Source: Pseudoxanthomonas sp. SE1
Lineage (GTDB): Bacteria > Pseudomonadota > Gammaproteobacteria > Xanthomonadales > Xanthomonadaceae
Length of the DNA: 64,000 nt
Direction of reading: 5' to 3'
NCBI RefSeq assembly: GCF_029542205.1
Contig: NZ_CP113783.1
Span: 3,277,001 to 3,341,000 of the forward strand
The translations under genes and the position numbers were made by a program. Shown here one piece after another: positions 40,983-50,388 of the stretch (position 1 is its first letter; each line of letters opens with the position of its first letter). The notes under the pieces were generated by a model. That model saw only the letters and a list, made by a program, of their open reading frames with translations. It did no database searches and was not told where the DNA came from.

Positions 40983-43403
40983 ATGTCCCGCCTTCTCCTT
41001 GCGCCGCTCGGCGCCGCCATCGCGCTGGCGCTCGCCCTCCCCGCCACTGCCCAGACCGCGCCCGCCGGCGCCACCGACCTCGATGCCGTCATCGTCACCG
41101 GCACACGCGCCACCGACCGCACCGCACTGGAATCCACCTCGCCCATCGACGTGCTGACCGCAGAGGACATCCGCAGGGCCGGCGTGCTCAACGGCGAACT
41201 CGGCAGCGCGCTGCAGGCACTGCTGCCGTCGCTGAACTTCCCGCGCCAGTCCAACTCCGGTGGCGCCGACCACATCCGCGCCGCGCAGCTGCGCGGCCTG
41301 AGCCCCAATCAGGTGCTGGTGCTGGTCAACGGCAAGCGCCGCCACACCAGCGCGCTGGTCAACACCGACAGCAAGATCGGCAAGGGCAACACGCCGGTGG
41401 ACTTCAACGCCATCCCGGTCAACGCGATCAAGCGCATCGAAGTGCTGCGCGACGGCGCCGGCGCCCAGTACGGCTCCGATGCCGTGGCCGGTGTCATCAA
41501 CGTGATCCTCAACGACGCACCGGAAGGCGGCGCCATCGAAGCGAGCTACGGCGCGCACCACACAAAAGTCGAGCCGATCGACCAGACCGTCACCGATGGC
41601 CAGACCGGCTTCTTCAGCGCACAGGTCGGCGACCGCATCGGCGATGGCGGCTTCTTCCGGGTCGGCCTGGAGTACAAGCAGCGCGAAGGCACCAACCGCG
41701 CCGGCTTCGACCAGATCCCGTTCTTCGAAGAGCAGACGCCCGACAACCTGGCCCTGGCCGGCCAGCGCAATTACGTGCTGGGCGACGGCAGTTCGAAGGA
41801 CATCAACGCGTGGCTCAACGCGGCCGTGCCGCTGGGCGAATCGGCCGAGCTGTATGCCTTCGGCACCTGGCACCAGAGCGATACCGAAGGCGCGAACTAC
41901 TTCCGCTACCCCGATGGTGTGGCGAACTGGAAGGAGGTGTATCCGAACGGCTACCGCCCGATCTCGGAAGGCGAGAACCTCGATGTGGCCGGTGTGGCCG
42001 GCGTGCGCGGGCAATGGGGCGACTGGGACTACGACGCCAGCCTCAACCACGGCCGCAACGCGTTCACCTACCGCCTGCGCAACTCGCTCAACGCCTCGCT
42101 CGGTCCTACCAGCCCGACGCGCTTCAAGACCGGCGATTACGAGTCGGCGCAGACACTGGCGAACTTCGACCTGAGCCGCGTGTTCGGCGCGCATACCTTC
42201 GCCACCGGTGTGGAACTCCGCCACGAGACCTTCGAGACCGGCGCCGGCGATCCTGCCTCGTACGCGGCCGGTCCGTTCACCGACCGCCCGACCGGCTCGC
42301 AGGCCGGCGGCGGACTGACGCCGCAGGACACCGCCGACCTCGACCGCGACGTGTCCAGCGTCTACGCCAGCCTCAGCAGCCAGTGGGGCGAGAAGTTCAC
42401 CACCGACATCGCCGCGCGCTACGAGCACTACGACGACTTCGGTGGCGAGCTGACCGGCAAGCTGGCCGCCCGCTACGAGTTCGCGGCCGCGTTCGCCCTG
42501 CGCGGCTCGGTGTCGAACAACTTCCGCGCCCCGTCGCTGAGCCAGATCGGTTTCGAGTCCACCTCCACCGGTTACGACGCCTCCGGCCAGCTCACCCAGG
42601 GCCGCCTGCTGTCGGTCAACAATCCGATCGCCCGCGCGCTCGGCGCGCAGGATCTGGATCCGGAGAAGGCGCTGAACCTCAGCGTGGGCTTCACCAGCCG
42701 CATCGGCGAGCACTTCGACCTGTCGCTGGACGTGTTCCGCATCGACATCGACGATCGCGTGGCGATCACCGAACGCATCAGCGGCGACGCGCTGACGGAT
42801 TTCGTGCTGGACAACTTCGGCGTGCCCGGCGTGCAGAGCGCCAACTTCTTCATCAACGCCGCCGACACCCGCACCGAAGGCGCGGAACTGGTGGCCAACT
42901 GGCGGCAGGCGCTGGGCGACGGCACCCTGCTGCTGACCGGTGCGTACAGCTACGCCAAGACCGAGCTGAAGAACATCGCCGCCACGCCGGCCGAACTGCT
43001 CGCCATCGACCCCAGCTACGTGCTGTTCGGCGTGGAGGAGAGCAACACGCTGACCGATGCCGCACCGCGCACGCGCGGCATCTTCACCGCCAGCTGGGAC
43101 AGCACGGCCTGGTCGCTGCTGGGACGCGTCACCCGCCATGGCAGCGCCAAGCGCGTGTTCAACTTCGGCGGTGGCTTCGAGCCGGAACAGACCTATGGCG
43201 CCGAATGGCAGCTGGATGCGGAAGTCGAATACCGGTTCTCGCCGAAATGGAGCATGGCACTGGGCGGCCTGAACCTGACCGACGAATACCCCGACCTGTC
43301 GAGCGCGGACATCTCGTACTTCGGCAACCTGCCCTACGACGTGCTGTCGCCCATCGGCAGCAACGGTGCGTACTACTACACGCGGGTGCGCTACACGTTC
43401 TGA
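40983..43403 (+). CDS. TonB-dependent outer-membrane receptor (paralogue)
   Basis: An 806-residue receptor with a signal peptide of about 23 residues (LALPATA-QT) and a TonB-box region LDAVIVTGTRAT. The plug contains LPSLNFPRQSNSGGADHI, RGLSPNQVLVLVNGKRRH and GAQYGSDAVAGVINVIL. The C-terminus YYYTRVRYTF ends in the aromatic residue expected for barrel insertion. Plug motifs are nearly those of the receptor at 29026, so the two are paralogues. Ligand unknown. It has an inverted repeat operator candidate upstream; the downstream 394 bases contain no gene. Confidence 0.93.
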   Translation: MSRLLLAPLGAAIALALALPATAQTAPAGATDLDAVIVTGTRATDRTALESTSPIDVLTAEDIRRAGVLNGELGSALQALLPSLNFPRQSNSGGADHIRAAQLRGLSPNQVLVLVNGKRRHTSALVNTDSKIGKGNTPVDFNAIPVNAIKRIEVLRDGAGAQYGSDAVAGVINVILNDAPEGGAIEASYGAHHTKVEPIDQTVTDGQTGFFSAQVGDRIGDGGFFRVGLEYKQREGTNRAGFDQIPFFEEQTPDNLALAGQRNYVLGDGSSKDINAWLNAAVPLGESAELYAFGTWHQSDTEGANYFRYPDGVANWKEVYPNGYRPISEGENLDVAGVAGVRGQWGDWDYDASLNHGRNAFTYRLRNSLNASLGPTSPTRFKTGDYESAQTLANFDLSRVFGAHTFATGVELRHETFETGAGDPASYAAGPFTDRPTGSQAGGGLTPQDTADLDRDVSSVYASLSSQWGEKFTTDIAARYEHYDDFGGELTGKLAARYEFAAAFALRGSVSNNFRAPSLSQIGFESTSTGYDASGQLTQGRLLSVNNPIARALGAQDLDPEKALNLSVGFTSRIGEHFDLSLDVFRIDIDDRVAITERISGDALTDFVLDNFGVPGVQSANFFINAADTRTEGAELVANWRQALGDGTLLLTGAYSYAKTELKNIAATPAELLAIDPSYVLFGVEESNTLTDAAPRTRGIFTASWDSTAWSLLGRVTRHGSAKRVFNFGGGFEPEQTYGAEWQLDAEVEYRFSPKWSMALGGLNLTDEYPDLSSADISYFGNLPYDVLSPIGSNGAYYYTRVRYTF

Positions 43404-43797
43404 GATCCACGCGTCATACCGCCTCCCACGTGGGGGCGGCCCCCACTGATCGGACAGGCGCCGCGGCACGGGAACGGGCAGGCAACCATCGCGCGGGCGG
43501 CGGCAGGCTGGCCAGCACCCGCGCCGGCGCCCGGACGATCAGACCGCGCAGCAAGGAACAAGCGGCGTGCAGGAAAAAGAACGCGCCGCCACACGCCCGG
43601 ATGGAGAACGCAGGGATAAGCGCCCCACGCAAAGCCATCCTTCGCAGCGCGCGCGAATGACGAACACCTTGTAGGAGCAGCTTCAGCCGCGACCGGATAC
43701 CTGCACGCCACAGGAGGCACATGCGCAGCGGCTGCCATCGCCCGCGACAGGCATCATCATGAGCGCGGTCGCCGTGCGGTCGCGGCTGAAGCCGCTC
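43404..43797. other. Gap without a gene: hairpin plus REP pair
   Basis: No convincing gene is present; the open frames here are Arg/Ala/Pro-rich as expected of GC-rich shadow frames. A hairpin CCGCCTCCCAC-GTGGGGGCGG (43419-43439) follows the TonB receptor and may help end its transcript. The right half holds an inverted pair of GTAG-type REPs. Confidence 0.7.
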
Positions 43798-43803
43798 CTA
43801 CAG
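43670..43803. repeat. Inverted REP pair (BIME) beside the DCC gene
   Basis: TGTAGGAGCAGCTTCAGCCG (from 43670, running to CGACC at 43695) and the inverse of TGTAGGAGCGGCTTCAGCCG (43778-43803) face each other. The TAG of the second unit (43798-43800 on the minus strand) is the stop codon of the DCC-family gene. Confidence 0.9.
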
Positions 43804-44214
43804 GAAACGCGCCCGCTCTTCGTCTGTCGGCACGTGGCACTCGGTCGTCCCAAACCACCGATACCGGTTCCGCGCCACCGAACGGTAGAGCGGATCGCGC
43901 ACGACGCGCGGCACCACCGCCATCACACCGGCGAGGCGCCACGCGCCGCCCAGCCCGATCAGCACGCGCTGGATCGCGTCGCTGTCGGTCCACGCGTCGT
44001 CGCCTTCGACGAGCAGGAACGAGGCCGGATCGTCGGGATCCAGCCCATGCCCGGCCAGCAGCGCGCGCCCTGCGTCAGACTGCATGGCGGCGAAGCGATA
44101 ACGTCCCACGCGATCCTGCTTCAGCAGGAAGCGCACCCAGCCGTTGCACAACACGCAGATGCCATCGAAGACGATGACCGGGCCATTCGCGCTCGATGAG
44201 ACCCCTGTCGTCAT
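43798..44214 (-). CDS. DCC-family thiol-disulfide oxidoreductase-like protein (DUF393)
   Basis: A 138-residue protein. The signature IVFDGICVLCNGWVRFLL (about residues 13-30) contains the DxxCxxC motif of the DCC family, and the rest (YRFAAMQSDAGRALL...SVARNRYRWFGTTE) is typical. The family is predicted to have thioredoxin-like redox activity, but its role is not established. Its stop codon lies in a REP. A perfect palindrome CATCAAGCTTGATG sits just before its ribosome site. Confidence 0.9.
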   Translation of the reverse strand: MTTGVSSSANGPVIVFDGICVLCNGWVRFLLKQDRVGRYRFAAMQSDAGRALLAGHGLDPDDPASFLLVEGDDAWTDSDAIQRVLIGLGGAWRLAGVMAVVPRVVRDPLYRSVARNRYRWFGTTECHVPTDEERARFL

Positions 44215-44224
44215 GCAAACTCTC

Positions 44225-44238
44225 CATCAAGCTTGATG
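44225..44238. promoter_or_regulatory. Perfect 14-base palindrome upstream of the DCC gene
   Basis: CATCAAGCTTGATG reads the same on both strands and ends 10 bases before the DCC start codon, immediately upstream of its GGAGAG ribosome site. It may be an operator. It could also be a chance or repeat-related palindrome, since a composite repeat begins right beside it. Confidence 0.35.
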
Positions 44239-44425
44239 ACTTCCCTCTCCCCGCATGCGGGGAGAGGGTGCCAACGGCGGGTGAGGGGCGAGCGGAGTCC
44301 GCCATCCATCAGCCCACTGTACTGATCCAACACGCGACGCACGGACATACCCTCGTCTTGCGAGCGACGAAAAGCGCCCCTCATCCGCCCTCCGGGCACC
44401 TTCTCCCCGCGCGCGGGGAGAAGGG
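44239..44425. repeat. Composite inverted palindromic element
   Basis: The palindrome CCCTCTCCCCGC-ATGCGGGGAGAGGG (about 44243-44268) is followed by GGGTGAGGGG. The inverse end holds CCCCTCATCCG and the palindrome CTTCTCCCCGCG-CGCGGGGAGAAG (44400-44423). This is the fourth copy of the type in the window, filling the gap between the DCC and DUF4166 genes. Confidence 0.85.
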
Positions 44426-44453
44426 CGTCGGCATGCTGACCATCGCAACGGAC

Positions 44454-44987
44454 TCACTCCACATCCAGCCACCCGCGGTAATGCACCAGCAGACCGGTCA
44501 ACGGCAACGAGGCCCACACGTCGAAACGATAGCGCCCATCCTCTGCGGATTCACGCGCGCCCACGCCGGTGAACCAGCGCGCGGGCAGCGACAGGCCGAA
44601 CACGCGGACGCGCTCCACGCGCCAAACCAGGGCCCCGTCCACCACCTCCAGCCGGAATCCGAAGGTCGCCAACCCGAGGCGTTCGCACAGCACATCGCCG
44701 TCACGCCACAGGCGCGAGGGCATCGCACGTCCGCCGATGAAGCGCGTCCAGCGTTCGATGTCGGGCGAAGCCTCGATCTCCACGCACAGTGGACCGTCGC
44801 CGGCGGGCGGAAGATGGGTGGCCGCGGCGACCAGCCGCGACATCCATCGGCGGCCGCGTTCGACCTCGACGCCACCCCGATACCGATTCACGCCTCGCGC
44901 CATGTGCAACGCACTTACCGGCGCCGGCAGCCCGTCGAACGCCGGCCCCAGCACCTGTGCGAACAACGATCTTACGGCTGCATCCAT
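44454..44987 (-). CDS. DUF4166 domain protein
   Basis: A 177-residue protein starting [38 protein letters not shown] near the start and FGFRLEVVDGALVWRVERVRVFGLSLPARWF are what I associate with DUF4166, often the C-terminal part of saccharopine dehydrogenase-like proteins, here alone. Function unknown. The start at 44985-44987 overlaps the last 16 bases of pgeF, implying translational coupling. It is the last gene of the rluD-pgeF operon. Confidence 0.78.
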   Translation of the reverse strand: MDAAVRSLFAQVLGPAFDGLPAPVSALHMARGVNRYRGGVEVERGRRWMSRLVAAATHLPPAGDGPLCVEIEASPDIERWTRFIGGRAMPSRLWRDGDVLCERLGLATFGFRLEVVDGALVWRVERVRVFGLSLPARWFTGVGARESAEDGRYRFDVWASLPLTGLLVHYRGWLDVE

Positions 44988-45742
44988 GCCAGCGTGGCGA
45001 TGCGGCCGCTGCGGCCATCGCGGCGATGCGAGAAGAAACGTGCGGGGTCGCTGATCGTGCAGAGATCGCCGCCGTGGATATCGGCCGGCGTCATGCCCTG
45101 CGCCACCAGACGACGACGCGCCAGCGCAGGCAGGTCGGCCAGCCAGTGGTCGGGGCGCGTGGGAACGAAGCAGGCCTCCGCGCCGGCATCGTGGCGGACG
45201 AACACATCGAACACATCCTTGCCGACCTCGTAGCGCGCCGGCCCCGCGGCTGGCCCGATCCAGACGATGACATCCGCAGCGGGTGTGGTCATCGCGGCCA
45301 GCGTCGCTTCCAGCATCCCTTTCGACAGTCCGGGCCAGCCGGCGTGCGCGGCGGCGATTTCCCTGCCGTCCTTCGCCGCGAACACCACTGGCAGGCAGTC
45401 CGCCGTGAGGATGGCGAGCACCACCCCGGGCGTGGACGTGACCAGGGCATCGGCGACAGGCTCGGCGGACGCGGGATCGGCAGCTGTCTCCACGCGCAGC
45501 ACATCGGTGCCGTGCACCTGCTTCAGCCAGTGCGGTGAAGAAGGCAGGCCGGCGAGTTCGGCCAGCTGCGCGCGGTTGCGCGCCACCGTGGCCGGATCGT
45601 CGCCATCCGCGGCGTACTTGTTGCCGAGATTGAAGCTGTCGAACGGCGCTGCCGAAAACCCGGCGCCATGCCGCAGCGTGGTGAACGCGTGCACGCCGGC
45701 AGGTGCCGGCCAGTCCGCGGCCACCACCGGCGCGCGATTCAT
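44972..45742 (-). CDS. pgeF: Purine nucleoside phosphorylase / multicopper-like laccase domain protein PgeF
   Basis: A 256-residue protein of the YfiH/LACC1 family, which acts on purine nucleosides and, in E. coli, edits peptidoglycan precursors. The zinc ligands are visible in KQVHGTDV (His), [11 protein letters not shown] (Cys) and [10 protein letters not shown] (His). The usual AHAGWRGL is altered to WPGL here, an Arg to Pro change near the active site. GPARYEVG replaces the more common GPCCYEVG. The start ATGA overlaps the stop of rluD. Function is therefore likely but not certain. Confidence 0.9.
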   Translation of the reverse strand: MNRAPVVAADWPAPAGVHAFTTLRHGAGFSAAPFDSFNLGNKYAADGDDPATVARNRAQLAELAGLPSSPHWLKQVHGTDVLRVETAADPASAEPVADALVTSTPGVVLAILTADCLPVVFAAKDGREIAAAHAGWPGLSKGMLEATLAAMTTPAADVIVWIGPAAGPARYEVGKDVFDVFVRHDAGAEACFVPTRPDHWLADLPALARRRLVAQGMTPADIHGGDLCTISDPARFFSHRRDGRSGRIATLAWMQP

Positions 45743-46713
45743 CCGCGCTTGGCCTGGCTGTCCGCGCGCAGGGCCGCCAGCAACGCCACCATGTCGGCCG
45801 GCACCGGCGCGGTGACCCGCACGGGCTCACCGCTGACGGGATGGGCGAATTCCAGCGTCTCGGCGTGCAGCGCCTGTCGCCGGAAGCTGCGCAGCACGGC
45901 GATCAGTTCATCGCTGGCGCCCTTGGGCAGCCGCAGCGGGCCACCGTACAGCGGGTCGCCGATGATCGGGTACTTGATGTGCGCCATGTGCACGCGGATC
46001 TGGTGCGTGCGGCCGGTTTCCAGCCGGCACTCCAGCGCCGTGTGCGCACGGAAGCGCTCGCGCAGGCGGTAATGGGTGACGGCGTCGCGGCCGTCTTCGC
46101 GCACGGCCATCTTCAGCCGGTCGCGCGGGTGGCGGTCGATCGGCGCATTCGCGGTGCCACCGGAGACCATCGCCCCGACCACCACCGCCAGGTACTGGCG
46201 GTGCACGTCGCGCGAAGCCAGCTGCGCCACCAGCGAGGTGTGCGCCGGCACCGTACGCGCCACCACCATGACGCCGGAGGTGTCCTTGTCCAGCCGGTGC
46301 ACGATGCCCGCGCGCGGCAGTGCCGACAGCGACGGATCGCGGAACAGCAAGGCATTGACCAGCGTGCCGGTCGGATTGCCGGCGCCGGGGTGGACGACCA
46401 GGCCGGCCGGCTTGTCCAGCACGAAGACGTGCTCGTCCTCGTACAGGATGTCCAGCGGGATGTCTTCCGGCTCGGCGTGGGTCTGGGTGTCCAGCACCAC
46501 GTCCAGGCTGGCGGTCTCGCCGCCGCGGACCGGGTCGCGCGGGCGCACCACCTGGCCGTCCAGCAGGGCGTTGCCGGACTTGATCCACTCGGTCAGGCGG
46601 GAGCGGGAGAATTCGGGGAACAGTTCCGCCAGGGCGGCGTCGAAGCGCCGGCCGGCGGCGCTGGCGGGCACGATGGCGGTGCGGAGGCTATCGGGGGATT
46701 CGGTATCGGTCAT
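45739..46713 (-). CDS. rluD: 23S rRNA pseudouridine synthase RluD
   Basis: A 324-residue enzyme that makes pseudouridines 1911, 1915 and 1917 in helix 69 of 23S rRNA. The N-terminal S4 domain is [30 protein letters not shown]. The catalytic Asp is in [18 protein letters not shown], and [22 protein letters not shown] follows. The start MTDTESPD at 46711-46713 is preferred; an ATG four codons upstream is possible. It diverges from bamD, as in most gammaproteobacteria, and overlaps pgeF by four bases. Confidence 0.95.
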   Translation of the reverse strand: MTDTESPDSLRTAIVPASAAGRRFDAALAELFPEFSRSRLTEWIKSGNALLDGQVVRPRDPVRGGETASLDVVLDTQTHAEPEDIPLDILYEDEHVFVLDKPAGLVVHPGAGNPTGTLVNALLFRDPSLSALPRAGIVHRLDKDTSGVMVVARTVPAHTSLVAQLASRDVHRQYLAVVVGAMVSGGTANAPIDRHPRDRLKMAVREDGRDAVTHYRLRERFRAHTALECRLETGRTHQIRVHMAHIKYPIIGDPLYGGPLRLPKGASDELIAVLRSFRRQALHAETLEFAHPVSGEPVRVTAPVPADMVALLAALRADSQAKRG

Positions 46714-46831
46714 GCGGAAAGACATCCAGGGAGGCCATGGTCCGGTCCGTATTGGCCGATTGTTCATGGCGAAGGCGGCGCCTAGGCTATCATCGACGGC
46801 CTGTTTCCCTGCCGCGGCCTGCCGCCAGCCC

Positions 46832-47719
46832 ATGACCCAGCGTGCCTTCCCCCGCTTCTCCCGCCCCTCCGCGACCACCCGCCTCGTCCTTCTGGCCCTG
46901 GTCATCGGCTTCGCCGGCACCGGCTGCGGCAAGATCTTCAAGAAGAAGGAAGCAGCGGAGAACCAGCCTGTCGAGGTGATGTACCAGGAAGCGCACCAGT
47001 CCATGGTGAACAACAACTGGGACCGCGGCCTGCAGAACTTCCGCCGCCTGATCGCCCAGTACCCGTACGGGCCCTATACCGAACAGGCATTGATGGAATC
47101 GGCCTATGCCGAGTACAAGTCGGGCAAGCTCGACGACGCGGTCACCACCATCGACCGCTTCATCCGCACCTATCCGACCCATCGCAACGTTCCGTACATG
47201 TACTACCTGCGCGGCCTGGCCAACTCCAACCGCGACACGGTGTTCCTGCAGAAGGTCTGGCGCCTGGAAGCCAGCCGCCGCGACCTGGCCACGCCGATGC
47301 AGGGCTACAACGACCTCAACCGGGTCGCCGAGAACTATCCCAACAGCCGCTACGCCGCCGATGCGCGCCAGCGCATGACCGTGTTGCGCAACCAGTTCGC
47401 CCTGCACGAGCTGGACACCGCGATCTACTACCTGCGCCGCGATGCATGGGTGTCCGCCGCCAGCCGCGCCAAGTACCTGCTTGAAACCTACCCGCAGAGC
47501 AGCCACCAGAACGACGCCATCGCCGTGCTGGCCGAGGCCTATACCCAGCTGGGCAACGAGACCCTGGCCGCCGACGCCAAGCGCGTGCTGGAGATCAACG
47601 ATCCGCAGCACCCCTGGCTGGCCGGAAAGTGGCCGGACTACCCGTGGATGGTGCGTCGCCTGAATCCATTCGGCGCCGAGAAGTCGATCAATACCGCCGA
47701 CAGGCGCAACGATGACTGA
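46832..47719 (+). CDS. bamD: Outer membrane assembly lipoprotein BamD
   Basis: A 295-residue essential lipoprotein of the BAM complex that inserts beta-barrels into the outer membrane. The lipobox FAGTGC places the lipidated Cys near residue 32. Five TPR-like repeats follow ([63 protein letters not shown]). The N-terminus before the lipobox is rather long and Arg/Thr-rich. The ATG at 46832 is chosen since upstream reading frame overlaps rluD. It is divergent from rluD. Confidence 0.95.
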   Translation: MTQRAFPRFSRPSATTRLVLLALVIGFAGTGCGKIFKKKEAAENQPVEVMYQEAHQSMVNNNWDRGLQNFRRLIAQYPYGPYTEQALMESAYAEYKSGKLDDAVTTIDRFIRTYPTHRNVPYMYYLRGLANSNRDTVFLQKVWRLEASRRDLATPMQGYNDLNRVAENYPNSRYAADARQRMTVLRNQFALHELDTAIYYLRRDAWVSAASRAKYLLETYPQSSHQNDAIAVLAEAYTQLGNETLAADAKRVLEINDPQHPWLAGKWPDYPWMVRRLNPFGAEKSINTADRRNDD

Positions 47720-47739
47720 TCCAACCGGATGTAGAAAAC

Positions 47740-47766
47740 GAAAAAGGGCCGCAAGGCCCTTTTTCA
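47740..47766. terminator. Bidirectional terminator between bamD and the VKOR gene
   Basis: AAAAAGGGCC-GCAA-GGCCCTTTTT forms a 10-bp stem with A/T runs on both sides. It can end bamD transcripts on the plus strand and VKOR-fusion transcripts on the minus strand. Confidence 0.92.
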
Positions 47767-47815
47767 TGTCCGGGTGCCGGCGCGCGCCGCATGCGCGGGA
47801 TCCCGCCGCGAAGAC

Positions 47816-48703
47816 TCACTTGCCGTTCGCCGCGCCTTCCCAGTCGAAGCGGGTCAGCACCGCCAACTGCTGCGGCTCGATCACCCCGTTGTGCTCGATG
47901 CCATCGATCACCCACGTGGGGAACACGGTCACGCCCGCGGCCGCGCAGGCGGAGGTCATCGGCGTATTGCGTCCCCCGGGCGAGCACTCCACGTAGGGCA
48001 GCCGCTCCGCCGCATGGCCGAAGTGGCGCTTCTGCCGGCTGCATTCCACGCACCATGACGCGCCGTAGAACTTCGCACCGTAGTCGGACAGGTGCTGCGC
48101 CAGCGCAGCCGCACGGCGGCTTTCCGGCCGCTGGTGCAGCAGTCCGCTCTGGTGCACGTGCAGAACGGCCACGACCAGCAGCACCGGCAACGCCTGCACG
48201 GCCCACCAGCGGCTCCAGGGCTGGCCGGGAGCGGACGCGGGGCGCCGCAACTGCAACCAGCCGAACATCACCACCAGCACCGCGAGCGAAGCCAGGCAGC
48301 CCACGCAGAACGCGTCGAGCACCAGCGCCCCCACGACGGTCAGGTAGACACTGATCGCCAGCCCCAGCAGTGCCAGCCGCCATTGCCGTTGCCAGCGCAG
48401 CAGCGGCGACGCCTTGCGCGACAGCGACACCAGCGCGACCACCGCGTACAGGCCGAACCCCCACAACGCCATCGGCAAGCCCAGCAGCGTGGACCAGCCG
48501 CTGCGCTGGATCGCATTGCAGCCGCCAGCGCTGGTGCAGAACGCCGATGCCGAACCGCTGCCCGCCGTCCACGCCAGATAGCCAGTGATCAGCAGGCCCA
48601 GCACCGCCAGCGCCAGCATCACGCGATCCGGCGGCGTCGCCGCGCGCGGCGCGGGGGACGCCGGACGCTCATGGTGCGCCGTACGCTTCTTCTTTCGGGT
48701 CAT
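47816..48703 (-). CDS. Vitamin K epoxide reductase domain fused to thioredoxin-like domain
   Basis: A 295-residue membrane protein. A basic N-terminus (MTRKKKRTAHH) precedes four or five membrane helices of the VKOR domain. That domain has the loop cysteines in FCTSAGGCNAIQRS and the active CxxC in LDAFCVGCLASL. After a helix at about residue 175, the C-terminal ~100 residues form a periplasmic thioredoxin-like domain with CxxC in YGASWCVECSRQKRHF and cis-Pro in VTVFPTWVID. Such fusions reoxidise and carry out disulfide formation, replacing DsbB plus DsbA. A start two codons upstream is possible. Confidence 0.92.
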   Translation of the reverse strand: MTRKKKRTAHHERPASPAPRAATPPDRVMLALAVLGLLITGYLAWTAGSGSASAFCTSAGGCNAIQRSGWSTLLGLPMALWGFGLYAVVALVSLSRKASPLLRWQRQWRLALLGLAISVYLTVVGALVLDAFCVGCLASLAVLVVMFGWLQLRRPASAPGQPWSRWWAVQALPVLLVVAVLHVHQSGLLHQRPESRRAAALAQHLSDYGAKFYGASWCVECSRQKRHFGHAAERLPYVECSPGGRNTPMTSACAAAGVTVFPTWVIDGIEHNGVIEPQQLAVLTRFDWEGAANGK

Positions 48704-48743
48704 ACGGATCTCCGGATGGGTCGTGCGCGACGCTGGAGCGGAC

Positions 48744-50378
48744 TCACAGCGCGTACTTGTTGGTGATCGGGTAACGGCGTTCACGACCGAAGGCCCGGCG
48801 CGACACCTTGGGGCCGGGCGCCGCCTGGTGGCGCTTCCACTCGTTGATGCGCACCAGCCGCAGCATGCGGTCCACGGTGGCGGCGTCGAAGCCGGCGGCG
48901 ACGATCTCGTCGCGCGACTGCTCCAGATCCACGTAGCGGAACAGGATCGCGTCCAGCACGTCGTACGGCGGCAGCGAGTCCTGGTCCTTCTGGTTCTCGC
49001 GCAGTTCCGCGGACGGCGGTCGGTCGATGACGGCCGGCGGGATCACCGGCGCGCCGCCCACGGTGTTGCGCCAGCGCGCGAGCGCGAAGACCTCGGTCTT
49101 GTACAGGTCCTTGATCGGCGCGTAGCCGCCGCACATGTCGCCGTAGATGGTGGCGTAGCCCACCGCGTATTCGCTCTTGTTGCCGGTGGTCAGCAGCAGG
49201 CCGCCGAACTTGTTGCTCAGCGCCATCAGGATCACGCCGCGGCTGCGCGACTGCAGGTTCTCCTCGGTGGTGTCGGCGGGCTTGTCGCCGAACACCGGAC
49301 CCAGCGCTTCGAGGAAGCCCTTGAACGGTGCTTCGATCGAGATCGCTTCCAGCTTCACGCCCATCGCCGCGCACTGCTCGCCGGCCAGGTCGTTGGACAG
49401 GCCGGCGGTATAGCGCGACGGCAGCCGCACCGCGGTGACGTTCTCCGCGCCCAGTGCATCCACCGCCAGCGCCAGCACCAGCGCCGAATCGATGCCGCCG
49501 GACAGGCCCAGCCAGACCTTCGAAAAGCCGTTCTTCCCGCAGTAGTCGCGGATGCCGCGCACGATGGCGCGCCAGGCCAGCGCATCCCGGCTCTCGTCGC
49601 CATCGTCCATCCACACGACCGGCGTGAACTTGCGCTTGGTGGCGTCGAAATCCACCACCAGCCACTGGTCGGTGAACGCGGCCGCTGCGGGATGCACGGT
49701 GCCGTCGCCATCGGCGACGACGGATGCGCCGTCGAACACCACCGCATCCTGGCCGCCCACCACGTTGAGGTAAGCCAGCGCCATGCCGGTCTCGCGCGTG
49801 CGCTCGGCGATCAGCGCGTCGCGCTGCGCATGCTTGTCGCGGTCGAACGGCGAGGCATTCGGCACCAGCGTCAACACCGCGCCCGCCTTGCCCGTCTCGG
49901 CCAACGGCTCGGGGAACCAGAGATCCTCGCAGATCACCAGCCCCACCTGCGTGCCTTTCACCTCGAAGACACAGCTGCCACCGTCGGGATCCACATCGAA
50001 GTAACGGCGCTCGTCGAAAACCGCGTAGTTGGGCAACTCGCGCTTGCGGTACGTCGTCTCGACCACGCCATCGCGCAGCACGCTGGCGGCGTTGTACACC
50101 ACACTGCCCGCGCTCTGCGGCCAGCCCACCACGGCGACGATCCCGTGCGTGGTGGCGGCGATCTCCGTCAGCGCCGTCTCGCAGTCGGCGAGGAAACGCG
50201 GCCGCAGCAACAGGTCCTCCGGCGGGTAGCCGCTGATCGCGAGTTCGGGAAACAGCACCACGTCGGCGCCGTATTCGTCGCGCGCCTCGGCGATCATGCG
50301 CTGGATGCTCGCCGTGTTCTGTGCGACGCCGCCGACGGGGAAGTCGAACTGGGCCATGGCGATGCGTAGGGTGGTCAT
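48744..50378 (-). CDS. nadE: Glutamine-dependent NAD+ synthetase
   Basis: A 544-residue enzyme that amidates nicotinic acid adenine dinucleotide to NAD+. The N-terminal nitrilase-type glutaminase domain shows Glu in LFPELAISGYPPEDLL, Lys in TYRKRELPNYAVFDE and Cys in LVICEDLWFPEP. The C-terminal ATP pyrophosphatase domain has the P-loop WLGLSGGIDSALVLAL (near residue 290). The start at 50376-50378 is chosen because an upstream extension would run into the toxin gene. It starts only 10 bases after the toxin stop codon, so it may share the toxin-antitoxin transcript. Confidence 0.95.
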   Translation of the reverse strand: MTTLRIAMAQFDFPVGGVAQNTASIQRMIAEARDEYGADVVLFPELAISGYPPEDLLLRPRFLADCETALTEIAATTHGIVAVVGWPQSAGSVVYNAASVLRDGVVETTYRKRELPNYAVFDERRYFDVDPDGGSCVFEVKGTQVGLVICEDLWFPEPLAETGKAGAVLTLVPNASPFDRDKHAQRDALIAERTRETGMALAYLNVVGGQDAVVFDGASVVADGDGTVHPAAAAFTDQWLVVDFDATKRKFTPVVWMDDGDESRDALAWRAIVRGIRDYCGKNGFSKVWLGLSGGIDSALVLALAVDALGAENVTAVRLPSRYTAGLSNDLAGEQCAAMGVKLEAISIEAPFKGFLEALGPVFGDKPADTTEENLQSRSRGVILMALSNKFGGLLLTTGNKSEYAVGYATIYGDMCGGYAPIKDLYKTEVFALARWRNTVGGAPVIPPAVIDRPPSAELRENQKDQDSLPPYDVLDAILFRYVDLEQSRDEIVAAGFDAATVDRMLRLVRINEWKRHQAAPGPKVSRRAFGRERRYPITNKYAL

Positions 50379-50388
50379 GCGTTCTCCA

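Noticed and set aside
43391..43738. Possible small genes between the second TonB receptor and the DCC gene
   Set aside because: Two overlapping minus-strand frames are Arg/Ala/Pro-rich, have no ribosome site and run through a REP.
46760..46793. bamD promoter
   Set aside because: TTGTTC and TATCAT were seen, but the spacer is 22 bases; the alternative TAGGCT is weak. Not enough to annotate.
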